Origin: Cyclobacteriaceae bacterium
GTDB taxonomy: Bacteria; Bacteroidota; Bacteroidia; Cytophagales; Cyclobacteriaceae
Assembly (NCBI GenBank): GCA_019638235.1
Contig: JAHBUE010000002.1
Location: 186,001-250,000, forward strand
Reading direction: 5' to 3'
DNA length: 64,000 nucleotides
Below, one piece after another: positions 36,581-44,608 of the stretch. The notes beneath the pieces are model-generated. The model saw nothing but the letters and a program-made list of their open reading frames with translations. It did not search any database and was not told where the DNA came from. Each line of letters starts with the position of its first letter. Position 1 is the first letter of the stretch. The position numbers and the translations under genes are program-made.

Positions 36581-38512
36581 TTAATATTTACCTGATATAA
36601 CACCTAATTCAGTGGCAAGTTCCAAATCAACTTGCTTTAATTTATGTTGAACAAGAATCAACTCGTCAACCTTTATAGAATTACTTGATGACTCTGCTTC
36701 CTTAATCTTTGCCTTGTTCTCTTCTAATAAATTCTGGATATACCTATACTTCCTTCTTAGAACATTCTGATGAGCATTTTCGTTTATCTTTTCATTTTCA
36801 TCAAAAAAGATGATATGATACTTCTCGCGCCAATATTTACTTGCCTGATATTTTTTAACAGTAAGTTCAGCAACAAGTCGTTTAACTTCTTCCGACCCAT
36901 TATCAATAAGATATTTTGAATCGACCAACTCTCCATTCAGTTTTGCATCACGAAACATTTTAAAAATAGAGGCATATAGTGGATTAAAGAAATCCAATTC
37001 TTCAAATTCATTAATAAAGTAACTCACCAGGTCAACGTCATCCTCAACAGGACTATCTGAATAATTCAACAACAGTCTGATAACCTCCCGCTCCTGCATC
37101 TGCACCATAGTTTGCGGGTCTGTTTTAGTCGCCTGGGCAACTTCCTCAATAACATCGAGCAATGGTTCAGCAACTTCTTCGCGCATGCGCTCCTGGTCGC
37201 GTTTTCTTTTTTCCGCAATCAGAATTTTATTCAACTCGGTGAGAAGGACAGACTCCTGTATCTTTAATAAGTCACCTGTTTCTTTAATATAAACCGACCG
37301 CTTGATAGGGTCAGGAATAAGCGCGATGCTGGCAACAATTTCGCGAATGGCTTCCGCGCGTTTAATCGGGTTGTTTGATGCGCCCGCTGACAACAGGTCT
37401 ATCTTGAAAGAAATAAAATCTTTCGAATTGGTTTTTAGATACTCCTGAAATTCGGTGCTACCCATTTTTTTGGAGTAGCTGTCGGGGTCTTCACCATCCG
37501 GCAGCAACACCACACGCACATTGAGGCCGCCTTTCAGCACAAGGTCTATTCCGCGCAACGCGGCTTTGATGCCGGCCGCATCGCCATCGAACAACACGGT
37601 AACATTTTCGGTAAACCTGCGCATCAACCTAATCTGCTCTTCGGTGAGAGCCGTACCGGAAGACGCCACCACGTTTTCAATACCCGAAAGATGAAGCGAG
37701 ATAACATCGGTATAGCCTTCAACCAGGTAACAGAAATCATGCTTGCGGATTTCGTTCTTAGCCTGGTACATCCCATAGAGTACATTGCTCTTATGGTATA
37801 TTTCCGTTTCCGGAGAGTTGATATACTTGGGCTGGTCTTTTTCTTTTGTAAGAATGCGTGCGCCAAAGGCTACTACCTTGCCCGAAAGATTATGTACGGG
37901 AAAAATCACCCTTCCGCGAAAGCGGTCATAAATCTTATCGTCTTTTTTTATAATAAGTCCCGATTTCTCTAACACATTTTCGCTGAAGCCGCGCGTTAAG
38001 GCTGCCTGCTGTAAATGATGCCACTCGTTGAGGCTGTAACCCAACTCAAATTTTTCAAGAATACGGTCGTTGAAGCCTCGCTCGCGGAAATAACTCAACC
38101 CAATGCTCCTGCCCTCGTCATGGTTATGCAAAAGTTCCTTGTAGTAATCCTTTGCAAACGTCATGACAATATACAGGCTGTCGCGCTCGCCTTGCGCTGC
38201 CAGGTCTTCGGGCGTGCGCTCATCTTCCTTTATCTCTACCCCGTATTTCTTCGCGAGGTATTTCAGCGCCTCCACGTAGCTCATGCCCTCGTGCTCCATT
38301 ACGAAGGTGATGCCATCGCCACCCTTGCCACTGCTAAAATCTTTAAAAATGCCTTTAGAAGGCACCACATAAAAAGAAGGCGTTTTTTCGTTGGTAAACG
38401 GGCTTAACGCCTTGTAATTCTGCCCCGACCGCTTGAGGGAAACAAAATCGCTCACCACATCTACAATATCGATGCGGTTGCGGATTTCATCTATGGTTTG
38501 GCGGGATATCAG
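36581..38512 (-). CDS. dnaG: DNA primase with zinc-ribbon cysteines replaced
   Basis: Makes RNA primers for replication. The start is taken as CTG at 38512, because the reading M-ISRQTIDEIRNRIDIVDVVSDF aligns with the usual family start (M-I-S...TIDEI) and an in-frame stop lies at 38539; the first common start codon is GTG at 38458, which would cut off this conserved helix. The result is 643 residues: an N-terminal CHC2-type domain, a catalytic core with TOPRIM motifs (LVEGYTDVISLHLSG, FDGDAAGIKAALR) and a C-terminal helicase-binding region. In the first domain the positions usually occupied by zinc ligands read LSPFTNEKTPSF and FKDFSSGKGGD, so no cysteines remain. The gene heads the dnaG-ribBA unit. 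Confidence 0.92.
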   Translation of the reverse strand: MISRQTIDEIRNRIDIVDVVSDFVSLKRSGQNYKALSPFTNEKTPSFYVVPSKGIFKDFSSGKGGDGITFVMEHEGMSYVEALKYLAKKYGVEIKEDERTPEDLAAQGERDSLYIVMTFAKDYYKELLHNHDEGRSIGLSYFRERGFNDRILEKFELGYSLNEWHHLQQAALTRGFSENVLEKSGLIIKKDDKIYDRFRGRVIFPVHNLSGKVVAFGARILTKEKDQPKYINSPETEIYHKSNVLYGMYQAKNEIRKHDFCYLVEGYTDVISLHLSGIENVVASSGTALTEEQIRLMRRFTENVTVLFDGDAAGIKAALRGIDLVLKGGLNVRVVLLPDGEDPDSYSKKMGSTEFQEYLKTNSKDFISFKIDLLSAGASNNPIKRAEAIREIVASIALIPDPIKRSVYIKETGDLLKIQESVLLTELNKILIAEKRKRDQERMREEVAEPLLDVIEEVAQATKTDPQTMVQMQEREVIRLLLNYSDSPVEDDVDLVSYFINEFEELDFFNPLYASIFKMFRDAKLNGELVDSKYLIDNGSEEVKRLVAELTVKKYQASKYWREKYHIIFFDENEKINENAHQNVLRRKYRYIQNLLEENKAKIKEAESSSNSIKVDELILVQHKLKQVDLELATELGVISGKY

Positions 38513-38539
38513 AGCAGTAATAGTTATGTTTTGGTGTTA

Positions 38540-38547
38540 CAAAGATA
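38540..38547 (-). promoter_or_regulatory. dnaG promoter -7 box (TATCTTTG)
   Basis: On the minus strand TATCTTTG (38547-38540) matches the consensus and predicts transcription start near 38533, about 20 nt before the CTG at 38512. This supports a start codon upstream of the GTG at 38458. The gap of about 130 nt to mrp also holds a weak plus-strand TTTTG...TAAATTCG pair. Confidence 0.6.
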
Positions 38548-38639
38548 ACTTTTCCGCACCTAAAAATGCGTTGAAAACCAACGGCAATTAAGTTTTGTTT
38601 TGGGGAGCGACAGGCCTAAATTCGCCCAAATTTCATGAT

Positions 38640-39734
38640 ATGAAGCTTACCGAAAACGACATCATCAACGCCCTCTCCACTGTAAACGACCCCGACCTGA
38701 AACGCGACTTAGTGAGCCTGGGCATGATAAAAAATGTATCGGTTTCGGATAAAGGCATTGCCTTTACCGTAGTGCTTACCACACCGGCCTGCCCGTTAAA
38801 AGAAGTAATCCGGCAGGATTGCCTCGAGGCAGTTCAAAAAGTGGCGGGTAACGATATTCCCATAGACATTACCATTACGTCTTCGGTAACTTCTACCCGC
38901 AGCAATGCCCCGCTCCTTCCGCAAGTAAAAAACATTGTGGCCATTGCTTCCGGTAAAGGCGGTGTGGGTAAATCTACCGTTACCAGTAACCTTGCCGTGG
39001 CGCTTGCGCAACAGGGCGCAAAGGTGGGCCTGATTGATGCTGATATTTACGGGCCGTCCATCCCCACCATGTTCAATTGCGAGCACGAACAGCCCGAGGT
39101 GAAGGAAATCAACGGCAAAAACATGATTATTCCGCTGGAGCAATACGGGGTAAAATTAATGTCAATCGGGTTTCTCACCCCGCCCGACAGCGCAGTAGTG
39201 TGGCGTGGGCCAATGGCAAGCGCAGCTATCAAACAGTTTTTCAGCGAAACGCTTTGGGGAGAACTCGACTACCTGCTGATAGACCTGCCCCCCGGCACAA
39301 GCGATATACACCTCACGTTGGTACAAACCGTGCCGGTTACGGGCGCTGTAATTGTTACCACACCGCAAAAGGTAGCCCTTGCCGATGCCAACAAAGGGTT
39401 GGCTATGTTCCGGCAACCGCAAATAAATGTGCCGGTGTTGGGCATTATCGAAAACATGGCGTACTTCACACCGGAAGAATTGCCCGATAACAAATACTAC
39501 ATCTTCGGAAAAGATGGCGGCAAGAACTTATCGGAAAAATACGATGTTCCGATGCTTGGGCAGGTTCCGTTGGTGCAGGGCATCCGCGAAAGCGGTGATT
39601 CCGGCTTGCCGGCTGTAATGAAGGAAGGCCCCTCGGCCGAAGCATTCCGCACATTGGCCGAGGCGTTGGCGCGGCAAATTGCCATTAGAAATGCTAACTT
39701 AGCGGAAACAAAACGGGTTGAATTAAAAGTTTAA
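38640..39734 (+). CDS. mrp: Mrp/NBP35 family iron-sulfur carrier ATPase
   Basis: P-loop protein that carries or helps insert iron-sulfur clusters. The 364 residues start at MKLTENDIINAL (38640; the frame is open to 38595 but the family starts here). The N-terminal DUF59/MIP18 domain (about residues 1-85, TPACPLKEVIRQD) is followed by VKNIVAIASGKGGVGKSTVTSNLA (Walker A near residue 105), LIDADIYGPSIPTMF, WGELDYLLIDLPPGTSDIHLTL and ENMAYF. The NifU-domain gene begins immediately after its stop codon. Confidence 0.94.
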   Translation: MKLTENDIINALSTVNDPDLKRDLVSLGMIKNVSVSDKGIAFTVVLTTPACPLKEVIRQDCLEAVQKVAGNDIPIDITITSSVTSTRSNAPLLPQVKNIVAIASGKGGVGKSTVTSNLAVALAQQGAKVGLIDADIYGPSIPTMFNCEHEQPEVKEINGKNMIIPLEQYGVKLMSIGFLTPPDSAVVWRGPMASAAIKQFFSETLWGELDYLLIDLPPGTSDIHLTLVQTVPVTGAVIVTTPQKVALADANKGLAMFRQPQINVPVLGIIENMAYFTPEELPDNKYYIFGKDGGKNLSEKYDVPMLGQVPLVQGIRESGDSGLPAVMKEGPSAEAFRTLAEALARQIAIRNANLAETKRVELKV

Positions 39735-39986
39735 ATGGAAACAATCGCAGACCTTACTCATCGCATTGAAGCCTCGCTGGATACCATACGTCCGTATTTA
39801 GAGGCCGATGGTGGCAACGTTAAAATTCAACAGATAACAGACGACCACATTGTGAAGCTCGAATTTCTGGGGGCGTGTGGTTCGTGCCCCATGTCAACCA
39901 TGACCTTTAAAGCCGGTGTTGAAGAGGCCATCAAAAAAGCCGTGCCTGAAATTAAAGGGATTGAAGTGGTGAATCTTACGACTTAG
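39735..39986 (+). CDS. NifU C-terminal domain protein
   Basis: An 83-residue stand-alone NifU C-terminal (Nfu) domain: RIEASLDTIRPYLEADGGNVKI, then GACGSCPMSTMTFKAGVEEAI with the CxxC that binds a [4Fe-4S] cluster, and an IKGIEVVNL end. Such proteins deliver clusters to target enzymes. Its ATG directly follows the mrp stop, so both act together in iron-sulfur maturation (inference from context). It is the last housekeeping gene before the accessory island. Confidence 0.93.
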   Translation: METIADLTHRIEASLDTIRPYLEADGGNVKIQQITDDHIVKLEFLGACGSCPMSTMTFKAGVEEAIKKAVPEIKGIEVVNLTT

Positions 39987-40043
39987 GTGTTAGGGGTAAA
40001 CACTTGTGACTTCCTGTTGAAAGCTCCCCTAAAAATAGTATCG

Positions 40044-40175
40044 ATTAACGTTTTGCGTGCATGAGAAGTAGCGGATTAAAAAGCACTTCACTTTCAGTTT
40101 GGCACAGACTTTTATTAAAAGTACTGATGTTTAATTTGGCACTGAACCCGCTATTTCTTATACACGCTGTTAGCG
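40044..40175. other. attC-like site A
   Basis: Core ATTAACG at 40044-40050 and GTTAGCG at 40169-40175 enclose arms GCGTGCATGAGAAGTAGCGG (from 40055) and its near-perfect inverse at 40146-40167 (17 of 20 positions pair), with an unpaired spacer next to the left core and a variable centre. The length of about 132 bp and the layout (core, spacer, arm, centre, arm, core) are those of integron attC sites. The stop codon of the next gene lies in the right core. It marks the left edge of the array, 57 nt after the NifU gene. Confidence 0.75.
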
Positions 40176-41315
40176 GCTGTGATTTTCGTTCCAATCTATT
40201 AACGTGATTTTCTTGTCCTTAATTATGATTACCGAAACCTCTCGGTCTAAAGCTGTTCCGTAATGGTCCATACTAATCAACGTATATTTTCCGTAAGTTT
40301 TGGTTATTGGGTCGTGTGTGTATTTATCATTATTGAATAATGGGTTTACAATTTGTATTTGTTTTCCATCAATTGTTGCTAAAAATGTACTTTCATTAAA
40401 GTTCGCAAGGAATAATCTTCTATTTTCGATTTCGAAAGCAGAAAATAATTGAATTCCAAAAAGGTCTAATTCTTTCGAGTATTCATTTGATTTATCTTGA
40501 TAACCTAAACTTCCTTGTTTAATTCTGAGTTGATTGCTTTTTGCTTTAGTCAACTTTTTTGGGTCATCAATTATTTTTATTTCTGACGTTCCCATCATAT
40601 GCCCAAGATGTGCAAGAATTTGGTACTGTCCATTTTTTTTAACTACCGTGTTCGCACAAGTTGACTCCGTAAAATACGTTTCTTTTTTTTGTCTGTCGAA
40701 AAAGTAAATAGTTCCTCCAAATTCGCCACTACATTTACGGTAAACAATAAACTCATCATCAGATAATAAAATAGCTTGGTCATCTACAGGAATTTTTATC
40801 CCTGCATTTTCCCATTTTATTCCATTCCATTGATATAAACTGCTAAATAAAAATGATTTGGATTTAGCATATAATTTTCCGTCAATAACCCAATGATATT
40901 TATATTTTTTACTATTTAGTTCGTTTTCGAGTTTTACATTTCTTGAGTAGTCGTTTAGATTATGGCAAAGAAATCTACCATTACCAAATAACGATATAAG
41001 ATTTTCATCATAAATGACTGAAAATGATTTAGGAAAATTTATATAATTGTCATCCCAATCGTCAAAGTCATCTGTATAATATGGATTTTTGAAAACGAGT
41101 GTTTCAATCTTAAAGTTAATTGGGTTTTTACTTATCGTGACATTAAAATCCTTTGATTTGTATAATGAGTTTTCGCTAATACTATCTCGGGGAATCACTT
41201 CAAACCCCACAAAATTGTTATTCCTAAAATGTTCAACAAGTTTGTCGAAGTTTTGGGCATTCGATTGCGAATAAATCACAAGGCTTAATAATATGTACAG
41301 GTGTTTTTTCATCAT
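40170..41315 (-). CDS. Secreted protein of unknown function (cassette gene)
   Basis: A 381-residue protein starting MMKKHLYILLSLVIYSQSNAQNFDKL (ATG at 41315 or 41312): a clear signal peptide and a long Lys/Asn/Tyr-rich mature region without a recognised domain. Repeating aromatic strands (KYKYHWVIDGKLYAKSKSFLFSSLYQWNGIKWENAG) suggest a WG-repeat or propeller-like fold, but this is a guess. The frame is open further upstream to 41375, but the signal peptide fixes the start. The stop codon is inside the core of attC-like site A, and the start lies 2-5 nt from the core GCCGCTAAC at 41317-41325, so the gene fills the cassette exactly. It is visibly more AT-rich than the flanking chromosome. Confidence 0.65.
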   Translation of the reverse strand: MMKKHLYILLSLVIYSQSNAQNFDKLVEHFRNNNFVGFEVIPRDSISENSLYKSKDFNVTISKNPINFKIETLVFKNPYYTDDFDDWDDNYINFPKSFSVIYDENLISLFGNGRFLCHNLNDYSRNVKLENELNSKKYKYHWVIDGKLYAKSKSFLFSSLYQWNGIKWENAGIKIPVDDQAILLSDDEFIVYRKCSGEFGGTIYFFDRQKKETYFTESTCANTVVKKNGQYQILAHLGHMMGTSEIKIIDDPKKLTKAKSNQLRIKQGSLGYQDKSNEYSKELDLFGIQLFSAFEIENRRLFLANFNESTFLATIDGKQIQIVNPLFNNDKYTHDPITKTYGKYTLISMDHYGTALDREVSVIIIKDKKITLIDWNENHSR

Positions 41316-41316
41316 T

Positions 41317-41648
41317 GCCGCTAACTTTTGTGCTTGTTGCACAACTAAGATACATCTGTTCATTAGAAATAACAAAAGTGGGGTATTTAGAAAACCTGAA
41401 AAGCAACCGTAAAATCATCAACCATGTATCCATGCGCTTAGACCTGTTGTATTTTATCGGCTACGACATTGACGAAGAGCTTCCGTGGCATTCCACCCTG
41501 TCACGAACAAGAAATTTGTATGGCGAAGACGTATTTAAAGACTTGTTTCAAAAAGTGTTGAGCCTGTGTGTAAGCAAAGGCATGGTATCGGGCAAACGCC
41601 AAGCCATAGACAGCGCATATATCAAAGCCAATTACCCGTGTTAGCGGA
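41317..41648. other. Disrupted attC-like site B with transposase remnant inside
   Basis: The left core GCCGCTAAC (41317-41325) and the right end ACCCGTGTTAGCGGA (41634-41648) match the ends of the other sites (ACCCGTGTTAG is identical to sites D and F), but the inner arms do not pair and about 245 bp of IS1182-type transposase sequence lie between. Most likely an insertion and deletion fused halves of two sites or replaced the centre of one. Confidence 0.5.
41370..41632 (+). pseudogene. IS1182-type transposase fragment
   Basis: Translation on the plus strand gives VGYLENLKSNRKIINHVSMR, LDLLYFIGYDIDEELPWHST, LSRTRNLYGEDVF and KGMVSGKRQAIDSAYIKAN, the N-terminal DUF772 part of IS1182-type transposases. 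It lacks the first about 65 residues and everything after IKAN (normally followed by ASMDSL and the catalytic DDE domain), and stops where attC-like sequence resumes. No terminal inverted repeats were found. It is a dead remnant. Confidence 0.75.
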
Positions 41649-41759
41649 TGCCCTCTTTCTTCACCTGTTGCCAAAGTGCTTGTCTGTCGTGGGTTGTGCG
41701 GTTGCGAAGTTTTATTTTTTTGAAGGAAAGGAAATTTTTTGTTTTTTAATTTTTCTTGG

Positions 41760-41840
41760 GTGAGTGAAAAAATACTTTCTTGCAAGTTTGGGTTTGAGCG
41801 TTGGTTTAAGCGACTTGCAAGAGTGTATTTTTTGTGAGTG
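41760..41840. repeat. Hairpin element with 21-bp arms flanked by a 7-bp direct repeat
   Basis: Arms at 41767-41787 and 41813-41833 pair at 19 of 21 positions (AAAAAATAC-TTT-CTTGCAAGT against AAAAAATAC-ACT-CTTGCAAGT) around a 25-nt loop. GTGAGTG stands directly on both sides (41760-41766 and 41834-41840). It ends 6 nt before the stop codon of the YgiD gene, so it may be that gene's terminator, or a tiny mobile-element remnant with a target duplication. The rest of 41648-41845 shows nothing recognisable. Confidence 0.6.
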
Positions 41841-41845
41841 GGGTT

Positions 41846-42733
41846 TTAGGCTTTGTCAATCTTCACGCTCGTCATGGTTAGTGAACCCGCCACAGGTTTG
41901 TCGTTGAAAAAACTTATTCTTTCATTTTTTTCTTTTAGTGCAAGCGTATAAAGCAAGGGCAAGTAGTGTTCCGGTGTCGGAATGGAAAGTTGAAACGGTT
42001 TTCCCTGTTGTGGGTAATTGATTAACGATTTGTGGTCGTCATTCAAGATAAATTGTTTCATTTTTTCATTTGCTTCTAATGCCCAATCGAAACCATACGT
42101 TTCGTTTAATTTTTTCCATTCAACCATTCTTAAATTATGCACCATATTTCCGCTTCCGATTATCAACACCCCCTTTTCACGAAGCGATTTTAATTCTTGT
42201 GCAAGTTCGTAGTGATATTGCGGAGTTTGGTTATAGTCCAAACTCAACTGAATAATTGGAATGTCGGCATTTGGATATAGATGTTTTAGAACGCTCCAAG
42301 CACCGTGGTCAAGTCCCCATTTATCGTCTAAACCTACTTCCGTTTTTTTAATGAGTGCTTTTGTTTCCTTAGCTAATTCAGGGCTTCCCGGTGCGGGATA
42401 TTGTACTTCAAAAAGTTCTTTCGGAAATCCGCCAAAGTCGTGAATTGTTGTCGGCTTTTCCATTGCTGTTACAAAAGTTCCTCTCGTTTCCCAATGGGCA
42501 CTCACACAAAGAATGGCATTGGGTTTCGTAATTTCTTTTCCGATGTTTCTGAAACCTTGCACAAATTCATTTTCTTCAATGGCATTCATCGGACTGCCAT
42601 GCCCTAAAAACAGCACGGGCATTTTTACCGTGCTGTTAAAGGGTGCTGTCATTTTATTTAATTCATTCAGTTTCATTGCTGTTCCTGTTACTGGCAATAT
42701 TGCGAGTGATTTTAAAAATGCTTTTCTATCCAT
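41846..42733 (-). CDS. ygiD: YgiD-type 4,5-DOPA extradiol dioxygenase family protein
   Basis: A 295-residue member of the LigB-like class III extradiol dioxygenase family. Visible motifs: VLFLGHGSPMNAIEENEF (metal-binding His), ILCVSAHWETRGTFVTA, YPAPGSPELA, WGLDHGAWSVLKHLYP and IIGSGNMVHNLR. E. coli YgiD opens the ring of L-DOPA; the natural substrate here is unknown. The N-terminus MDRKAFLKSLAILPVTGTA resembles a signal or anchor sequence, so the protein may be exported, which is unusual for the family. It is the last gene of the AraC-YceI-SDR-YgiD group and is separated from the SDR gene by MITE copy 1. Confidence 0.88.
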   Translation of the reverse strand: MDRKAFLKSLAILPVTGTAMKLNELNKMTAPFNSTVKMPVLFLGHGSPMNAIEENEFVQGFRNIGKEITKPNAILCVSAHWETRGTFVTAMEKPTTIHDFGGFPKELFEVQYPAPGSPELAKETKALIKKTEVGLDDKWGLDHGAWSVLKHLYPNADIPIIQLSLDYNQTPQYHYELAQELKSLREKGVLIIGSGNMVHNLRMVEWKKLNETYGFDWALEANEKMKQFILNDDHKSLINYPQQGKPFQLSIPTPEHYLPLLYTLALKEKNERISFFNDKPVAGSLTMTSVKIDKA

Positions 42734-42750
42734 ACTATTTTTAGAACTAT

Positions 42751-42896
42751 GAAACTGTTTAAATTTTATTTGATTTTTTTGTTATGCGCGTCATTGCGAG
42801 CGATAGCGAAGCAATCTTTAAAGAGTGAGATTGCTTCGTTCCTCGCAAAGACGGTTTACCTATAATATTTTCCTGAAATAAAATTTAAACAGTTTC
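42751..42896. mobile_element. MITE copy 1 (146 bp)
   Basis: The 21-bp terminal inverted repeats at 42751-42771 (GAAACTGTTTAAATTTTATT...) and 42876-42896 are exact inverse complements. The 3 bp outside each end are TAT (42748-42750 and 42897-42899), a target-site duplication. The interior contains a second, imperfect palindrome (GCGTCATTGCGAGCGATAGC ... GCTTCGTTCCTCGCAAAGAC) and no reading frame. It lies in the 215-bp gap between the SDR and YgiD genes. Confidence 0.85.
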
Positions 42897-42948
42897 TATG
42901 AATTTATGGTCATTAATTTACCATACATGCTTAGAGCAAATATGGCTT

Positions 42949-43731
42949 TTAAGAATTTCCATAAATGTTAGATTCCCCACCATCAATCGCAATGGTTTGT
43001 CCGCTTACATAGCCGTTGTCTTCGCTCAAGAGAAATGTAACCAATTTAGCCACTTCCTGGGGCTGTCCTAATCGTTTGGTTGGGTTGCGTTGGGCGTATT
43101 CCGTTTCTGCCGCTTTCGGGTCAGTCGGGTTTACCTGCCTGAATGCTTCCGCAACCATTGGAGTTAAAATTGCTCCGGGTGCAATGGCATTGGTAAGAAT
43201 CCCGTCTCTGCCATATTCCAAAGCTGCGTTTTTTGTCATCCCGGAAACAGCGTGTTTACTTGCCACATAAGGCATTTGGTTCAACACGCCACGAATACCG
43301 CCAACAGAAGCCACATTCACAATGCGACCAAATTTTTGTTTTTGCATCACAGGAATTACATACCGCATTCCGTAATACACGCCCATCAGGTTAATGTCAA
43401 TTACTTTTTTGAAAACATTCACATCATACTCGGTAATACTTGCCTGCTTCCCTTCAATACCCGCATTGTTGTATAAGCCGTCAATTCTGCCAAATGCTTT
43501 TACCGCTTCATCTACATAATTTTTCACGGCTTCTTCATTTGACACATCAGCAACAACGGTGATGATTTTTACATCAGAAAACTCTTCAGCGATTTCCGCT
43601 TTTGTATCTGCCAAACCTTTTTCGTTGTAGTCAACCAATACAAGATTTGCACCTTTTGAAGCCAATTCTTTTGCTGCTGCATATCCAAGTCCCATACCGG
43701 CACCTGTGATAATGATTACTTTATTTTTCAT
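42949..43731 (-). CDS. SDR family NAD(P)-dependent oxidoreductase
   Basis: A 260-residue classical short-chain dehydrogenase: VIIITGAGMGLGYAAAKELA (cofactor loop), VVADVSNEEAV, GLYNNAGIEG, RIVNVASVGGIRG and the catalytic YVASK in QMPYVASKHAVSGM, with AIAPGAILTPM and a FLLSEDNGYVSGQTIAIDGG end. Many such enzymes act on sugars, steroids or acyl groups; the substrate is unknown here. It follows the YceI gene by 12 nt on the same strand, so the two are co-transcribed. Confidence 0.92.
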   Translation of the reverse strand: MKNKVIIITGAGMGLGYAAAKELASKGANLVLVDYNEKGLADTKAEIAEEFSDVKIITVVADVSNEEAVKNYVDEAVKAFGRIDGLYNNAGIEGKQASITEYDVNVFKKVIDINLMGVYYGMRYVIPVMQKQKFGRIVNVASVGGIRGVLNQMPYVASKHAVSGMTKNAALEYGRDGILTNAIAPGAILTPMVAEAFRQVNPTDPKAAETEYAQRNPTKRLGQPQEVAKLVTFLLSEDNGYVSGQTIAIDGGESNIYGNS

Positions 43732-43743
43732 TGCATTTTATTC

Positions 43744-44280
43744 TTAAGATTGTTTTACAAATTGTATTTCTCCTGAAATTTTAACATCCTCACTTACCAA
43801 AACACCACCTGTTTCCAAAGCAGCATTCCAGTTAAGTCCCCAATCTTTGCGGTTGATTTTTCCACTAATGGAAAGCCCTGCTTTTTCATTGCCCCAAGGG
43901 TCTTTATTGATGCCTCCGAATTCAACTTCAAGTTTCACTTCTTTGCTGATTCCTTTTATGGTGAGTATGCCTTTTAATTCATATTCCTCATCATCTTTTT
44001 GTTTGAACGAAGTGCTTTTGAAAGTAAGTTCTTTGTGATTTTCCACATCAAAAAAATCGGCAGATTTTAAGTGATTATCTCTGTCGCCATTATTAGTGTT
44101 GATGGTTGTTGCATCAACTGTAACAGATACATTTGATTTAAAAATATCTTCGCCATCTACATCTACCGAAAAGTTTTTGAATTCCCCTTTCACATTGGCA
44201 ATCATCATGTGCTTTACTTTAAAAGTAAGCTCGCTGTGCGTTGGGTCTAAAACCCATTTTGTTTTTGCTGCTGTCTCCAT
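43744..44280 (-). CDS. YceI family lipid-binding-like protein
   Basis: A 178-residue YceI domain: KWVLDPTHSELTFKVKHMMIANVKGEF at the start, the VDATTINTNNGDRDNHLKSADFFDVENH block, LTIKGISKEVKLEVEFGGI and a KINRKDWGLNWNA end. YceI proteins are lipocalin-like barrels that bind polyprenyl-type lipids; this one has no signal peptide, so a cytoplasmic location is likely. It is the first gene after the control region at 44318-44384 and starts the YceI-SDR transcript. Confidence 0.92.
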   Translation of the reverse strand: METAAKTKWVLDPTHSELTFKVKHMMIANVKGEFKNFSVDVDGEDIFKSNVSVTVDATTINTNNGDRDNHLKSADFFDVENHKELTFKSTSFKQKDDEEYELKGILTIKGISKEVKLEVEFGGINKDPWGNEKAGLSISGKINRKDWGLNWNAALETGGVLVSEDVKISGEIQFVKQS

Positions 44281-44317
44281 TTCTTTATTTTTTAGTTACT
44301 TAATAAATTGATACTGC

Positions 44318-44325
44318 AAAGATGC
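44318..44325 (-). promoter_or_regulatory. Candidate YceI promoter -7 box (CATCTTTG)
   Basis: On the minus strand CATCTTTG (44325-44318) differs from TAnnTTTG in one base and lies 37 nt before the YceI start codon (44280). The repeat at 44334-44384 lies directly upstream, where an activator would bind. Confidence 0.4.
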
Positions 44326-44333
44326 TATCACCG

Positions 44334-44384
44334 GAAACCAAAATGGTAACAGTTATCGGAAATGGTGTTGTGATTTTCGGAAAC
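44334..44384. promoter_or_regulatory. Candidate AraC-type operator repeat, copy 1
   Basis: This stretch of about 50 bp contains GGTAACA, then a short spacer, GAAA and TGTTGTGATTT. The same order and spacing recur at 44804-44853. Its place just upstream of the YceI promoter box suggests a binding site for the AraC-family regulator encoded next door. Confidence 0.45.
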
Positions 44385-44433
44385 GTACTAAAATTGCAAC
44401 CTTATTTAAGCAGCTTAAATCCAAAATATTTTG

Positions 44434-44600
44434 TTATAACAATGCCAACCGAAAAAATTTATCCATCTGAAAACCCGAAGGATATATTTTTAACTGCCCG
44501 TTGCGACAATTTACACAGTTAAAACCGGGATTAAAATCTTCGGTATAGCCTTCTGCTCTCAATTTTGCCATAGTTCCCGACAATGTCGGAAAATTATCCT
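44434..44600 (-). pseudogene. Frameshifted remnant of a small TEDFN-type protein gene
   Basis: On the minus strand the frame TLSGTMAKLRAEGYTEDFN (ATG at 44572) continues after a one-base frameshift near 44520 as CVNCRNGQLKIYPSGFQMDK and FFR. The GYTEDFN motif and the two-part pattern are like a family of about 100-residue Bacteroidota proteins often annotated as phosphoribosylpyrophosphate synthetase-like (from memory). The 5' end stops at an in-frame TAG, and MITE copy 2 starts at 44609, 7 nt further. The C-terminal half is missing. The gene is dead. Confidence 0.4.
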
Positions 44601-44608
44601 ATCTGTTA

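Noticed and set aside
35349..36600. FMN riboswitch upstream of ribBA
   Set aside because: ribBA follows dnaG by 6 nt, leaving no room for an aptamer, and no FMN-type conserved blocks were seen.
38595..38639. Upstream start of Mrp at 38595
   Set aside because: The extra residues (FWGATGLNSPKFHD) are not part of the DUF59 domain; ATG 38640 fits the family.
41388..41632. Functional transposase gene
   Set aside because: Both ends are missing, there is no DDE domain and no inverted repeats.
44322..44522. 66-codon plus-strand frame between YceI and AraC
   Set aside because: It is antisense to the frameshifted TEDFN remnant and overlaps the operator-like repeat; no family features.
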